The translations under genes were made by a program, and so were the position numbers. From Geobacteraceae bacterium (GTDB lineage: Bacteria > Desulfobacterota > Desulfuromonadia > Geobacterales > Pseudopelobacteraceae), in NCBI GenBank assembly GCA_013336525.1, contig JAAXTM010000002.1:558001-622000 (forward strand): a stretch of DNA of 64,000 nt, given 5' to 3'. Under the pieces are notes generated by a model, which ran no database searches, was not told where the DNA came from, and saw only the letters and a program-made list of their open reading frames with translations. Below are positions 26,099 to 34,127 of the stretch, in pieces. Each line of letters opens with the position of its first letter. The first letter of the stretch is position 1.

Positions 26099-28502
26099 AA
26101 CTCACTCCGCCATCAACCATTGCCTCTATTTCAGTTATCTCGCTCGCATCAGACGTGAAGACGTAGTAGGAGAAAGGATCTACGGCCAATCTGCCGACTC
26201 CGACGCCGAAAGGAGTGTCCATGAAGATCTCCGAGTACTTGGGCTTGTTGCTCTTCGTTGACTTGAGAATCCGCATGGTAAAATCGTCGTAATCCATCAG
26301 CTTCTCGTCCAGAGCCTTCTCGAAGTCGGACGACTCCAGATAGAATTTGAAGGCCGAGTTATTCCGGATGACATCGCCAACCCCGCCGAAGAGCTTCATG
26401 TCGAGTACCGACTGGGTGATTATGGTGAAACTGCCATGGTATTTGCGGGCACGACGGTACCCTTCCTCAATGACCTCCTTCAGGGTCGAACTCTCTCCAA
26501 GGAATTGCCATGCCTCATCAAAAACGATCAGTCGCTGATCCGACTTGTCGGAGAGATAGAGATCCTGGGTTACGGCATTGATCACCTGAAGGGTGACTAC
26601 CCGGAACAGTTCCTTACGGGACTTGAGGTGCTCCAGTTCCAACACCACGAACTCATCATTGGAGATGTCGAGACTGCTTTTGCCGTTGAAGAAACGGCCA
26701 AATGTTCCGTCGCTCTTGAAGTCGGCCAGGTTAAAAGCAAGCCGGGAAGCAGCCTCCTTGATCTCGCCACCCTCTGACGAGTAGTGGTCGAAATTGAACA
26801 GGTACTCGTGGACGGTATCGATATCTGCATCGTTGCCCTTCTGCTGCCAGGCCCAGCGCACCGCTCCCTTGATGAGGGTCATCTCTGTCTCGCTGGGGAT
26901 GGTTTTTCCGGTGGAAAAGACCATCTGGGCGACGATGGGAGCGATAACCGGGATGTCGTACTCGGGATCGATGATGTTGGTGAAGGGGTTCAAGCAGACC
27001 TGGGAGTCCTCGCTGAAGTCCAGGTAGCGGGCACCGAACAGCTTGGTCATCTTCTTGTAGGACCCGCCGATGTCGATGATCCGGATTTTCGATTTCATGG
27101 CGAAGTAGTTGTAGACCAGATAGTTGATAAAGAAGCTTTTGCCGGCGCCGCTGGAGGCGCAGACCATGGCGTTGTGGTTGTTGACTCCCTTGTTGAAGAT
27201 GTCGAGACCGAACAGATTTCCCTTGCGTCCGGCGAAGAGCATTACCGGTTTGCCCAGTCCGGAGAAGTCCCCCTGTACCGGTAACATCACGGCGATACTG
27301 TCCACGGGGAGAATATGGTCCCGGTCAAGGGTGTCGATGTTGCTGCCGTGGTCGTAGAGACCGAATGGCAGGGAAGAGATGAACAGGATGGGAAGAATCC
27401 CCTTATCCTCCTGCATGACATACCCTTGCCCCTCCCAGACCCGCTTGGCCCTGGTGACGGACTCGTTTACCAGCCATTCGTCGCTGCCGTAGACCCACAT
27501 GATAGGAATTACCCGGTAGAATTTGGTGCCCCGTTCCAGTTCATCAACCGCCCAGAGGTACTCGTCTTTCTTTCTGGCCAGCGATGGGGCGAAACTGCCG
27601 ACACCCTGCTGCTGCAGGACCATGTTGCATTTGGTGTGGAGTTTATTCTTCTGGTTCCTCAGGACGATATTCAGCGTAAAGAAGAATGGCGTCCGGATCT
27701 GATCGGAATCGGTAGCCATCCCCATGATTCCACCAAAGAGTTGGTTGGTCTGAATCGGGTCGCCATTTAGAGGGAATGACTTCGGGGTGACGCAGCGGAA
27801 GTGTCGAGAACCGAACTTGAGAGAAGAGAACCTTTTCTCTACCTTGGTCCCGAGCAGTACCTGCTTGCGGATGATATTGCGATCATCATAGTGGCTGCTA
27901 TTTGCAGACGGGTCCTCATTCAGCATGCGTCTCAGCCAATCCAGCAAGTTCCCCGGATTGACAACAACCGGTGATAAGCCGGCGCCACGCAGCACTTCCT
28001 GGATTGTTCCGAACACTTCATCAAGATTTACATGAGCACTATCCTTCACCGGAAACTTGACCGTAAAAAACATCCTGAAGTTTCGGATCGGAATACCGCT
28101 CAGACAGCCGAGGCCTTCCACACCTTCCTGAAAGAAGCGGGACACGTTGTCAGAAACATCGCGTACCAGTTTGCTGTCGCGCAATTTCATGGAAGTGTAA
28201 GTGTCCACAATCTGATTCACAAAGGGGTCGGCAAACAGGATGAACTGCATGATCGAGCCATCAGGCAGGTTTACACGGAACAACCCCTCCAGAGTCCTGA
28301 TGGTAGTCTCACAGGCAAAAGCCAGGGGAGCACACTCCCACATCATCCCGAAGGTGTTGTCAGTGTTCAGATAGATCTGATTCTTGGGGTCATGGGCAAT
28401 CCACGGGAAATATTCGGAAAAATTGTCTCGTTCGGTGAGGCGGCGCAATTCGCTCCTGGTGAAGCCTCCTCCACTTCCAAACAACGCTGACGCTACTCCC
28501 AT
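26055..28502 (-). CDS. traC: TraC, F-type secretion ATPase (VirB4 family)
   Basis: 815 residues. Walker A VCASSGAGKSFFINYLV lies near residue 450 and Walker B RLIVFDEAWQFLG near 660, with the TraC-F N-terminal domain before them (GMMWECAPLAFACETTIRTL). This cytoplasmic hexameric ATPase powers pilus assembly and associates with TraL at the membrane; traL is encoded upstream. It starts two bases after traV's stop region and its 3' end overlaps the next gene. Confidence 0.92.
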   Translation of the reverse strand: MGVASALFGSGGGFTRSELRRLTERDNFSEYFPWIAHDPKNQIYLNTDNTFGMMWECAPLAFACETTIRTLEGLFRVNLPDGSIMQFILFADPFVNQIVDTYTSMKLRDSKLVRDVSDNVSRFFQEGVEGLGCLSGIPIRNFRMFFTVKFPVKDSAHVNLDEVFGTIQEVLRGAGLSPVVVNPGNLLDWLRRMLNEDPSANSSHYDDRNIIRKQVLLGTKVEKRFSSLKFGSRHFRCVTPKSFPLNGDPIQTNQLFGGIMGMATDSDQIRTPFFFTLNIVLRNQKNKLHTKCNMVLQQQGVGSFAPSLARKKDEYLWAVDELERGTKFYRVIPIMWVYGSDEWLVNESVTRAKRVWEGQGYVMQEDKGILPILFISSLPFGLYDHGSNIDTLDRDHILPVDSIAVMLPVQGDFSGLGKPVMLFAGRKGNLFGLDIFNKGVNNHNAMVCASSGAGKSFFINYLVYNYFAMKSKIRIIDIGGSYKKMTKLFGARYLDFSEDSQVCLNPFTNIIDPEYDIPVIAPIVAQMVFSTGKTIPSETEMTLIKGAVRWAWQQKGNDADIDTVHEYLFNFDHYSSEGGEIKEAASRLAFNLADFKSDGTFGRFFNGKSSLDISNDEFVVLELEHLKSRKELFRVVTLQVINAVTQDLYLSDKSDQRLIVFDEAWQFLGESSTLKEVIEEGYRRARKYHGSFTIITQSVLDMKLFGGVGDVIRNNSAFKFYLESSDFEKALDEKLMDYDDFTMRILKSTKSNKPKYSEIFMDTPFGVGVGRLAVDPFSYYVFTSDASEITEIEAMVDGGVSYEDAIREMVKKYRS

Positions 28503-28504
28503 GT

Positions 28505-28999
28505 CTACTCCTCCTCGCCGGATGTAACGGAGTCACCCATCAACCAGCGCGGTTCATCAACGAAGAAGTAGACATAGCGCAGCATGTAGAATTCATTGTC
28601 CTGGCCGGTGTATGGCAGAAGGAGCACTCGCATGGTTTTCGGAGGAGCAACAACCGGTGTGACCGGTTCCTTCAGAAGCCCGCTGAATTTGTCGAACAGT
28701 GCCGATTGGTAGCGGTTGTAGGTACCGTTCTCTTTGGCCGACGAATGCAGGGAGATATCCTTCTTGCCTTCGGTGCAGAGACCGGCTGCTGCATTGTCAG
28801 CATTGCAATCGTCTTCCTTGTGTTCTGCAGGCGCTTCGCTTGATTTGCCAGGACTTGCTGTCGATTCCTTGTAGGCGGTTTGCACCGAAACGCACTTGCC
28901 GTTGCTGGTTTCAGGGCAGCTAAAGCTGCTTTCGTAGGGGTTGAGCAGGGCACAGCCGCTCATTGTCAGCATTCCTATAGTAATAAGGGCTTTCTTCAC
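28505..28999 (-). CDS. traV: TraV, outer-membrane lipoprotein of the transfer core complex
   Basis: 164 residues with a lipobox MLTMSGCALL (lipidated Cys at about 16) followed by NPYESSFSCPETSNGKCVSV, the TraV family signature with its two extra cysteines. The C-terminal segment MRVLLLPYTGQDNEFYMLRY is also typical. TraV anchors TraK and TraB in the outer membrane. The start overlaps the traB stop by four bases. Confidence 0.9.
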   Translation of the reverse strand: MKKALITIGMLTMSGCALLNPYESSFSCPETSNGKCVSVQTAYKESTASPGKSSEAPAEHKEDDCNADNAAAGLCTEGKKDISLHSSAKENGTYNRYQSALFDKFSGLLKEPVTPVVAPPKTMRVLLLPYTGQDNEFYMLRYVYFFVDEPRWLMGDSVTSGEEE

Positions 29000-30264
29000 T
29001 TTCCGCCTCCCTTGGCAATTTTCTTGATGTCCAGATTGATTCCTTCGCTGATGACCAGTGTCACCGGCTTTGTGGCTCCGACTTCTATGACCGGCATGGT
29101 TTGCCTGGCCAGTTCCATGTAGAACTTCTGGATCTCTTTGAAACCACTCGACAGGCCGGACCCAAGCCCAGACATGGCAATATCTTTGGGGTCAACGGTT
29201 TGTGTTGTACCGAGAGGGCTTACGGACATGGTTGTGGCCGCAGACTTAATCGCGTCACCGGCACCGCCGAAGAAACCGGCTAACATGCTCCTGGCGATCA
29301 TAGATCCCATCTTGGCAACGACCCGGCCTCGCAGGCCTATTTTGCCGTCTTCATCAACGACGAACCCTTTGATCTTCTGGTCGACTACCGCCTGCCCCTT
29401 ACGGTCGAGGCATGACAGGGAAACGAGCAGCAGTTCCGCACGCTCGGTTGCCAGGTTCCCCTTGCCGTCGGCGATAACAAAGCACCCTTTGAGGTTTGCC
29501 TTGACGCTATTGGGCAGTACCGCTGGAGTCTTTACCCTGAGCAGCACCGGAACCGGATTTCCTTTGGCTTCCGAAGTGGTTGGAGCGTCCAAGCCACTCA
29601 ACAGAGTCGCCTCCATAAAGGAAGGGGGCAGATAAACCTGGACGGTCCCGACGTCTTTTTTTTTATCATCCACATCAGCCTTGGCTGATTTACCTGATCC
29701 GGGAGACGAAACGATGGCGATATCACCGATTTCGGTTTCGGGTGGAGACTGCAGCTGACCTGCTGCCATTCCTTGAGCTGTGGCAGGCGGTGGGGGAAGC
29801 GAGATGCTGCTGCCTTGCGGCATCGGTGGAATTGGAGGCAACGGTTGTTTTGATATTGCTGTCCTGCCAGAACCGGTCTTTTGCAATTGGCCCTGCTGCT
29901 GAGTATGATTGTCTCCCGGTACAGCGGGGGCTGTGCCGATCTGAGCCACCGGCGCTGTAGTCGGATCACCTTTTTTCTCACGGGTGATCTCATCGAGTCT
30001 CTTCGTGAGTTCGGCAACCATGTCGTCACGCTTGGCAATCTCCTTCTGGCTTTCGAGGAATTGTGACTTTTCAAGGAGTTTTGGCTCGATGCTCAAGGGC
30101 GCCTGCTTCACACTTTTATTGAGAGCAGGATCTTTCCCTTTGTTCATGACGTAATAGCCAATCGTAAATACGGCCACCAGAATGCAGCCAGTCATAATCC
30201 AGACAAGATTTCGGCGCTGACTGCCACTTAGACCGTTCCAGAAAGACAGGAGCTTATTTTTCAT
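28996..30264 (-). CDS. traB: TraB, core-complex scaffold (VirB10-like)
   Basis: 422 residues: cytoplasmic leader, one membrane span (NLVWIMTGCILVAVFTIGYY), a coiled-coil stretch (EKSQFLESQKEIAKRDDMVA), a Pro-rich linker (PPIPPMPQGSSISLPPPPAT), then the C-terminal VirB10-type beta domain (VQVYLPPSFMEATLLSGLDA). It bridges inner and outer membranes together with TraV and TraK. It overlaps traK upstream by 11 bases and traV downstream by four. Confidence 0.92.
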   Translation of the reverse strand: MKNKLLSFWNGLSGSQRRNLVWIMTGCILVAVFTIGYYVMNKGKDPALNKSVKQAPLSIEPKLLEKSQFLESQKEIAKRDDMVAELTKRLDEITREKKGDPTTAPVAQIGTAPAVPGDNHTQQQGQLQKTGSGRTAISKQPLPPIPPMPQGSSISLPPPPATAQGMAAGQLQSPPETEIGDIAIVSSPGSGKSAKADVDDKKKDVGTVQVYLPPSFMEATLLSGLDAPTTSEAKGNPVPVLLRVKTPAVLPNSVKANLKGCFVIADGKGNLATERAELLLVSLSCLDRKGQAVVDQKIKGFVVDEDGKIGLRGRVVAKMGSMIARSMLAGFFGGAGDAIKSAATTMSVSPLGTTQTVDPKDIAMSGLGSGLSSGFKEIQKFYMELARQTMPVIEVGATKPVTLVISEGINLDIKKIAKGGGK

Positions 30265-31204
30265 CGTCTGCCTCCTGTACGTCTGACTCGGTACGGTTTT
30301 CTGAGGACTCTTTTGGGTTGCCAGATTTGTTGACTGTCAGACTCTGCGTTGGTTGATCCATTACCGGCAGGTCACTGGTCAGTCTACGAACTCCCTGTTT
30401 CTCGGCACGTTGCTCCACCACAAAAACTCTGGAAGTGTCTCCTGCTCGCAGAACGTGACGTTCAAGAGATACAGCTATGGGGTTCTCCACCAGTGCCGTA
30501 CGCAGAAACATCTTCTCGTTCATCTTGAATTCGGGAGTTTCTCCCCGCAGTGATGCCTCGTACTCCTTGATCCTGAGACCTTCACCCTCGATATCTACAG
30601 TTCGTTTGAGAGTCAGAAGGATTTCACGGAACGTGAAGAAACGTTTTTCTTTCTTGTTGATGCTGTAGGAGTCCGGAATGTTCTCGGTGTAAACTTCCCT
30701 GATCGCCTTGAGCACTTTCTTCTCGAAGGGTAAACCGGCATAGAGAGACAGGTTCTCCTTGATCTTCTTCTCCTGGCCGGAAGTGAGGCGGATTATTTGG
30801 GATGGCACTCTTTGGGGGAATGCGACCATGCTGAAAACCTTGTCACCGCAGACGACGTAGAGTTCGGTCGGTGTCGATGAGTAGGAAAACTTGTCTCCTT
30901 TCTTAATCACCTTGAACTTCACAAATGCATCCTTGCCGGTGATCTTGATCGTTACCCCCTTCTCGGTGGAGGTCAGGACTTCTCGAATGTCAGTTGGGCA
31001 GGAGATCCGATTTATGTCGGAACTCGACAGCCGAATACCGGTTGACGATTCGGGCAAGACAACGGTCGGAAACTCCCCTTCGACCGGCTTTTCAATAGCC
31101 TGGTCAATTGAAGCTTTCTGTCTCTGGAGACCACCTTGTTCCACTGCATGCGCCAATGTCGGCACCAGCAATGCAGTCAGTAAAGCAAACGTTTTACGCA
31201 TCAC
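30254..31204 (-). CDS. traK: TraK, secretin-like core protein (VirB9-like)
   Basis: 316 residues with a signal peptide ending LAHAVEQ. The region QGGLQRQK... to DINRISCPTDIREVLTST and AFVKFKVIKKGDKFSYSSTP matches TraK's beta-rich N-terminal half. TraK is held at the outer membrane by TraV and contacts TraB. It is a little longer than F TraK (about 240). Overlaps traE by four bases and traB by 11. Confidence 0.85.
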   Translation of the reverse strand: MMRKTFALLTALLVPTLAHAVEQGGLQRQKASIDQAIEKPVEGEFPTVVLPESSTGIRLSSSDINRISCPTDIREVLTSTEKGVTIKITGKDAFVKFKVIKKGDKFSYSSTPTELYVVCGDKVFSMVAFPQRVPSQIIRLTSGQEKKIKENLSLYAGLPFEKKVLKAIREVYTENIPDSYSINKKEKRFFTFREILLTLKRTVDIEGEGLRIKEYEASLRGETPEFKMNEKMFLRTALVENPIAVSLERHVLRAGDTSRVFVVEQRAEKQGVRRLTSDLPVMDQPTQSLTVNKSGNPKESSENRTESDVQEADDEK

Positions 31205-31776
31205 GCCCCCTTGTTCTCGCCTTGCGCTGGCTTCTCATAGAGACGCACCAAGACGAATTTTCCGTTTTCGAAGCGGTATTCGATGAGGTAGACCTTCAGA
31301 ACGTCCTCTGCCTTCTGATCCACCATGTAGGTCTTCTTGGTGCCGGTCACTACGAGGCGCCTTTTCTCGGCATCGTTGATGATAGAATGAATGTAAAAGG
31401 CGCTGGAGGCCTTGGTGTTTTCGATTTTGTCCGCCAGTTCATACAACTCTTTACGTGATGCCTGGAACTCGGCGGGGTCGTAGACGGCCAGCAGTTCGCT
31501 AAACTGCGACCGGACGTTTACCGGGTTGTAGGTAAGTGCCAGACTCAGGATGTAGCGTGTAAATTCCTTGAGATATTCGTCCGAGGCTTTGTCACCTGAA
31601 ACCGAGATCTTTGAATTGATGGTCGGCGGCACGAGAATCACCCGTTGACTGTTCAGGGCAGTGAACAAGCCCGCAGTGTTGATAACAACGGCGATGCCGA
31701 GCGCTACGACCACGAACTTGAGCAGCCGGTTCTCGGCAAATATGTTGGAACTTTTTTGCAGAAATATGTCGAGGTT
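31201..31776 (-). CDS. traE: TraE, F-type pilus assembly membrane protein
   Basis: 191 residues from a GTG at 31776, chosen because AAGGGAG stands eight bases upstream and because an ATG at 31824 would overlap traL by 23 bases. One N-terminal membrane span (LLKFVVVALGIAVVINTAGL) is followed by a VirB5/TraE-like periplasmic domain with LALTYNPVNVRSQFSELLAV. TraE belongs to the VirB8-like group and acts with TraL and TraK in F pilus assembly. Confidence 0.88.
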   Translation of the reverse strand, partial: NLDIFLQKSSNIFAENRLLKFVVVALGIAVVINTAGLFTALNSQRVILVPPTINSKISVSGDKASDEYLKEFTRYILSLALTYNPVNVRSQFSELLAVYDPAEFQASRKELYELADKIENTKASSAFYIHSIINDAEKRRLVVTGTKKTYMVDQKAEDVLKVYLIEYRFENGKFVLVRLYEKPAQGENKGA

Positions 31777-31801
31777 CACTTCTTTGCTCCCTTTGTAGTG
31801 G

Positions 31802-32068
31802 TCATTCCAGAAAATCTCTTTCAAAGAACTGCGGGTAACCCTTCATCGGTGCCAAGCCAATGAAATAGAGTATGTGGCGCAGAAAACCACGTGGGTACTG
31901 TCGTTTGAAGCGGCTGTATGCCCACGGTACGATGATCATTGTCAGCCAGAGATATCCACCGAACTGTTGGGCTAAGATAAAACACGCCGTCATGATTGCC
32001 AGGTCATCAGGCTCGAACCAGAGGACCTGAAACGGCTGCGTCAGATATTGGGGAAACTTGCGAGTCAA
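31802..32068 (-). CDS. traL: TraL, F-type pilus assembly protein
   Basis: 88 residues. The opening KFPQYLTQPFQVLWFEPDDL followed by two hydrophobic helices and a basic stretch (YSRFKRQYPRGFLRHILYFI) is the TraL/VirB3 family pattern. This small inner-membrane protein positions TraC. It follows traA after a GC hairpin and precedes traE. Confidence 0.92.
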   Translation of the reverse strand: MTRKFPQYLTQPFQVLWFEPDDLAIMTACFILAQQFGGYLWLTMIIVPWAYSRFKRQYPRGFLRHILYFIGLAPMKGYPQFFERDFLE

Positions 32069-32100
32069 GTCTGTCTCCGTTCATGGCTACAAGATGGTGA

Positions 32101-32118
32101 GGGGGGCTTTCGCCCCCC
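32101..32118 (-). promoter_or_regulatory. Very stable GAAA-tetraloop hairpin between traA and traL
   Basis: On the minus strand the transcript reads GGGGGGC-GAAA-GCCCCCC, a perfect seven-pair GC stem closed by a GNRA loop, eleven bases after the pilin stop codon and before the traL start at 32068. No U tract follows, so it is not a classic terminator. It could stop 3' exonucleases and keep the pilin message in excess over the assembly genes. The structure is read directly; the role is inferred. Confidence 0.65.
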
Positions 32119-32129
32119 CCCGGTTGTGG

Positions 32130-32429
32130 CTAGATGATCATCCCAAGCGAGGTGACGATCTTGTCCGAGTTGATGACGAGCACTCCTCCCAGGATGCAGA
32201 GGACTGCCGGAACCAGCTTTTGCTGGATCATGACGACGACGCCGGCAATGATGGCAAGAACCCCGGCAATAGCGCCGAAAGGTCCCTTGAGGATGTCGGT
32301 GATGAAGAAGTCGTAGGCCTCGAAGCCAAATGAACCGGCTACGGGGGCAACGAGGGCCATGGCCTGGGATGCCGCCAGCGTTACGATCATCGCAACGAGG
32401 GACATCAGAAGCATTTTCCGCTTGTGCAT
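32130..32429 (-). CDS. traA: TraA propilin (VirB2-like)
   Basis: 99 residues: a long leader with basic start (MHKRKMLLMSLVAMIVTLAA) ending SQAMA, then a mature pilin of about 74 residues with two hydrophobic helices (GPFGAIAGVLAIIAGVVVMI and LVPAVLCILGGVLVINSDKI) divided by a short polar turn. This is the F/VirB2 pilin layout. The S26-type TraF in the same operon may process it. It follows the DsbC-like gene and is followed by a strong hairpin. Confidence 0.88.
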   Translation of the reverse strand: MHKRKMLLMSLVAMIVTLAASQAMALVAPVAGSFGFEAYDFFITDILKGPFGAIAGVLAIIAGVVVMIQQKLVPAVLCILGGVLVINSDKIVTSLGMII

Positions 32430-32483
32430 GCATTTCTCCTTTGAGCTGTTGGTGTGATGGTCAGACGATGTTGCAAAATAGAT

Positions 32484-33236
32484 TCAGTGTGTTTGCGGCT
32501 TGCTCACCTCCTTTCCCTTGTCCAGCAAACCGGTTATCCGTTGGATGTCTGCACCATTCACGTGAGCACCTTCGATCCAGAGTGCCGGTGTTCCTCGTAC
32601 GCCAAGCCCAGCCGCAATCTTCTCCATCTCCTCCAGTTGCTGTTGCTGTGCGCCATCGGCTATGGAGATAGGTTTCCCGTCCAGCACTCCCTCGAATACC
32701 TCATGGAATGCCTTGTCCCTGTCAGATTGCGACAGAATGTAGCGGGCCTTTTTCTCTGCGTCGGGATGTATCCTGCGTAGCGGGACGAAATAGACGTAAC
32801 GGGTCACGTCAGTTCGCTTCGAGAGGAAGTTGTCAACTTTGCGGCAATAGGGGCAGTCAGGGTCGGTGAACTCGATGACCTTTTTCGGGCCGTTGCCTAT
32901 TTTCAGGGCTTTATCCAGGGGGAGACTGTTGATTCGTTCTGCAACAACCTTCTCCCGCATCTCGGCTGTCAGGTTTTTGCCGTCTTTGGTCCAGATTTCA
33001 CCAAAAAAGAGGTATCCTTCGGGGCTGAAGTAAAATACCTGTTCGCCTGCGGTGATCTCATATAGGCCTTTGAGCGGCGATTCCCTGAAGCCATCCAATT
33101 TCATATTTGGAAAGGTCTTCATCAGGGTCTCTTTCTCCATTCTCAGATTGTCGTTAGCCATAGAGAAACCCGCCGCAGTCACGATGAACATCATCAGCCC
33201 GCCGACCATAAGTTTCTTGTTATTTGCGGTCTTCAC
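32484..33236 (-). CDS. DsbC/DsbG-like periplasmic disulfide isomerase
   Basis: 250 residues from a GTG at 33236, whose TGA-overlapping GTGA joint and AAAGGAGGAGAT sequence make it the evident start. One N-terminal span/signal (MVGGLMMFIVTAAGFSMAND) leads to a DsbC N-terminal dimerisation domain and a thioredoxin domain with active site DPDCPYCRK (Cys128, Cys131) and the cis-Pro loop GTPAL. It should shuffle disulfides in the Cys-rich TraN, TraU and TraV proteins encoded downstream. Dsb-like genes are frequent in F-type transfer regions (TrbB, DsbC). Confidence 0.88.
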   Translation of the reverse strand: MKTANNKKLMVGGLMMFIVTAAGFSMANDNLRMEKETLMKTFPNMKLDGFRESPLKGLYEITAGEQVFYFSPEGYLFFGEIWTKDGKNLTAEMREKVVAERINSLPLDKALKIGNGPKKVIEFTDPDCPYCRKVDNFLSKRTDVTRYVYFVPLRRIHPDAEKKARYILSQSDRDKAFHEVFEGVLDGKPISIADGAQQQQLEEMEKIAAGLGVRGTPALWIEGAHVNGADIQRITGLLDKGKEVSKPQTH

Positions 33237-33838
33237 ATCTCCTCCTTTCGTATTCCGATGATTTCTACTCTTCTGTTTTGTTGTTTGTCCTGCGAGGCAG
33301 GGCAGCATTTGCCTTTGCCTTCGATAGTGCCGATGTGCACCCCCTTGGCCTTCAGAACCGTGGCAACCGCCTCTGCTCTACTGAAGGACAGTTTTTTGTT
33401 GTAATCATCCGTACCGATTGTGCAGGTGTACCCGGTTACATCGACGGCATTACCTGCGGGAATATCCCTTGATATCTTTTCCAGATTGCCATGCTCAAAT
33501 TGGGAAAGCCTGGAACTGTTCAGCTGAAAGTGAACTGTCCCGAGTAGCCCTTTGATTTCAGGCAGCTCATTTCTGGGTGTAACAGTGACAACGTCTGGTT
33601 GCGTAGCGGGTGGTTGTATTGTCATCGGGTCGCTCATTCTCACCGCAAGCTTGGCAATGGCAGGGAGGATGGTCAGCTTGTTGTCCGGGCAATCGGAACA
33701 GACAACAAAAGTGTCCCCACTCTGGGCTGATGCGGCATCAAAGGAATACGCGAATGGTCGTTGGCGTATCTCCGAAGCGAAACTTGACAGTGGAATGAGA
33801 AAAACGAGTGACGCAGTGGTCATGAACTTTGCCAGCAT
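33233..33838 (-). CDS. OmpA-domain outer-membrane/periplasmic protein heading the transfer operon
   Basis: 201 residues from the ATG at 33838 (GGAGGA six bases upstream, and a signal peptide KFMTTASLVFLIPLSSFASE begins there). The C-terminal half is an OmpA-like peptidoglycan-binding domain: VHFQLNSSRLSQFEHGNLEK and VDVTGYTCTIGTDDYNKKLS. Two Cys pairs are added (VCSDCPDN; KGKCCPAS). Its stop overlaps the dsbC-like start by GTGA. It is the first gene of the transfer operon and may attach the apparatus to peptidoglycan. Confidence 0.75.
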   Translation of the reverse strand: MLAKFMTTASLVFLIPLSSFASEIRQRPFAYSFDAASAQSGDTFVVCSDCPDNKLTILPAIAKLAVRMSDPMTIQPPATQPDVVTVTPRNELPEIKGLLGTVHFQLNSSRLSQFEHGNLEKISRDIPAGNAVDVTGYTCTIGTDDYNKKLSFSRAEAVATVLKAKGVHIGTIEGKGKCCPASQDKQQNRRVEIIGIRKEEM

Positions 33839-34084
33839 GAGTCCTCCGGAAATTTGATCTTCATATTGATTATCTTCAGGGGGGGAAGGTGCGAGGGTAG
33901 TCTTTGCGAATTCTTCTTTGTAGAAGTGCGAAAATTCTGAAGATAGGCCAGACCTTGGCGGCCTCGACCATACACTTGCAGTTACCAACTGTGGCGAGAA
34001 AACGAGTAGCGTGAATTGTTCAAATATGAGGAGTTCTGGAAAAGGATTGGGTTACAGAAGGTACAGAAGGAAGGGGATATTTAT
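33839..34084. promoter_or_regulatory. Intergenic region upstream of the transfer operon
   Basis: About 245 bases with no gene between the terminator after hipA and the OmpA-like gene. It must hold the promoter of the long minus-strand transfer operon, but I cannot point to convincing -35/-10 boxes. Confidence 0.4.
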
Positions 34085-34122
34085 AAAAAAAGCCGCAAAC
34101 TCCAGAAGAAGTCCGCGGCTTT
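34085..34122 (-). terminator. Intrinsic terminator after hipA
   Basis: On the minus strand: AAAGCCGC-GGACT ... AGTTT-GCGGCTTTTTTT, a stem with an A/U-flanked GCCGC/GCGGC base and a U-rich tail at 34085-34091, starting about five bases after the hipA stop. It separates the hipBA operon from the transfer operon. Confidence 0.8.
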
Positions 34123-34127
34123 CAGTC

